Assembly: GCA_013044305.1 (NCBI GenBank)
Contig: JABEUT010000219.1
Span: 1 to 14,602, forward strand
Reading direction: 5' to 3'
Source of the DNA: Bacteroidia bacterium
GTDB lineage: Bacteria; Bacteroidota; Bacteroidia; JABEUT01
Length of the DNA stretch: 14,602 bases
A program made the position numbers and the translations under genes. Below, piece after piece: positions 14,307 through 14,602 of the stretch. A model generated the notes under the pieces. The model saw only the letters and a list, made by a program, of their open reading frames with translations. It did not search any database and was not told the origin of the DNA. Positions within the stretch are counted from its first letter, which is position 1, and the number at the start of each line of letters is the position of its first letter.

Positions 14307-14330
14307 CCGAAACCCTTACTATGTTACACA

Positions 14331-14371
14331 CCTGAATAAATTTATAATGCAGAAAACCGCTTATAATCAGG
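14331..14371. other. imperfect hairpin after the OmpA-domain gene
   Basis: CCTGA (14331-14335) pairs with TCAGG (14367-14371), and TTATAATGC (14342-14350) pairs with GCTTATAA (14359-14366) with one bulge, around AGAAAACC. No T-run follows. It may mark the transcript end before the next promoter. Confidence 0.3.
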
Positions 14372-14409
14372 ATAAAGAGATTATATAGTGCAAATATTTT
14401 TAATTTTGT

Positions 14410-14443
14410 TTGCGAATCAAAAATAATTATACCTTTGCAGCCA
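14410..14443 (+). promoter_or_regulatory. lipoprotein promoter, TTTG-N17-TACCTTTG
   Basis: TTTG (14409-14412) and TACCTTTG (14430-14437) are 17 bases apart, a near-ideal Bacteroidota promoter. The start is expected near 14443, giving a leader of about 29 bases. It is the best-formed promoter in the window together with that of ssrA. Confidence 0.7.
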
Positions 14444-14471
14444 ATTTTAATCCATCAAAATTAACCACACA

Positions 14472-14602
14472 ATGAAAAAATTAGTATCTATTGTTGCTGT
14501 TGCCGGAGTACTTGCTCTTATCTCCTGCGGTCCGAGCGCTGATGAAAAAGCCAAAGCTGAAAACCCGAAAGCTGAATCCGCCAGACTAGCTGACTCGACT
14601 CA
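14472..14602 (+). CDS. small lipoprotein, N-terminal part (cut by window end)
   Basis: The frame from ATG 14472 runs off the right edge after 43 codons. It starts MKKLVSIVAVAGVLALISC, a signal peptide with lipobox LISC and lipidation expected at Cys19. The mature part (GPSADEKAKAENPKAESA) is rich in Ala, Lys and Glu and looks unstructured, as in a linker. No domain is visible in the part shown, so its function cannot be given. It has its own strong promoter, so it need not be part of the upstream gene's transcript. Confidence 0.8.
   Translation, partial: MKKLVSIVAVAGVLALISCGPSADEKAKAENPKAESARLADST

Overview
The window looks like chromosome from a member of the Bacteroidota. Four things point there: SecD and SecF are fused in one polypeptide; nearly every gene start has a TAnnTTTG box, the Bacteroidota -7 promoter element, and there are no clear Shine-Dalgarno sites; the tmRNA encodes the tag GESNYALAA; and there is a type IX secretion (T9SS) gene set with PorP/SprF, a gliding-motility type C-terminal sorting domain and a PorE-like OmpA protein. 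Genus cannot be read from the sequence.

Layout. Positions 1-129 hold the last 42 codons of a probable SpoIIE-type (PP2C-like) phosphatase. Positions 275-4532 are a forward block for protein export and translation quality control: secDF, a TatA-family gene, then ssrA (tmRNA) with its own promoter and a rho-independent terminator. A forward M16B peptidase-like gene (4788-6080) follows; it has lost its zinc-binding residues. It converges on a reverse-strand S10 serine carboxypeptidase (6107-7633). Upstream of that on the reverse strand are a PorP/SprF outer-membrane protein (7707-8765) and a 1025-residue surface protein (8804-11881), probably one transcript. Diverging from these is a TPR/beta-propeller/carboxypeptidase-regulatory/OmpA protein (about 12150-14306). 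The window ends inside a small lipoprotein gene (from 14472) with a well-formed promoter.

How the genes fit together. The best candidate for an interesting system is 7707-14306. It has a repeat-rich cargo with a type B T9SS sorting domain, a PorP/SprF partner of the kind known to be needed for such cargo, and a periplasmic or outer-membrane OmpA-domain protein with the domain order of PorE. This reads as a self-contained surface display module. The cargo stalk has eight PKD-like repeats that alternate strictly between two subtypes, so its repeat unit is a pair of about 170 residues, and it also has three repeats of another kind before the sorting domain. The families are known; the particular arrangement is what deserves attention. 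All functions are inferred from recognised motifs in the sequence, with no database search.
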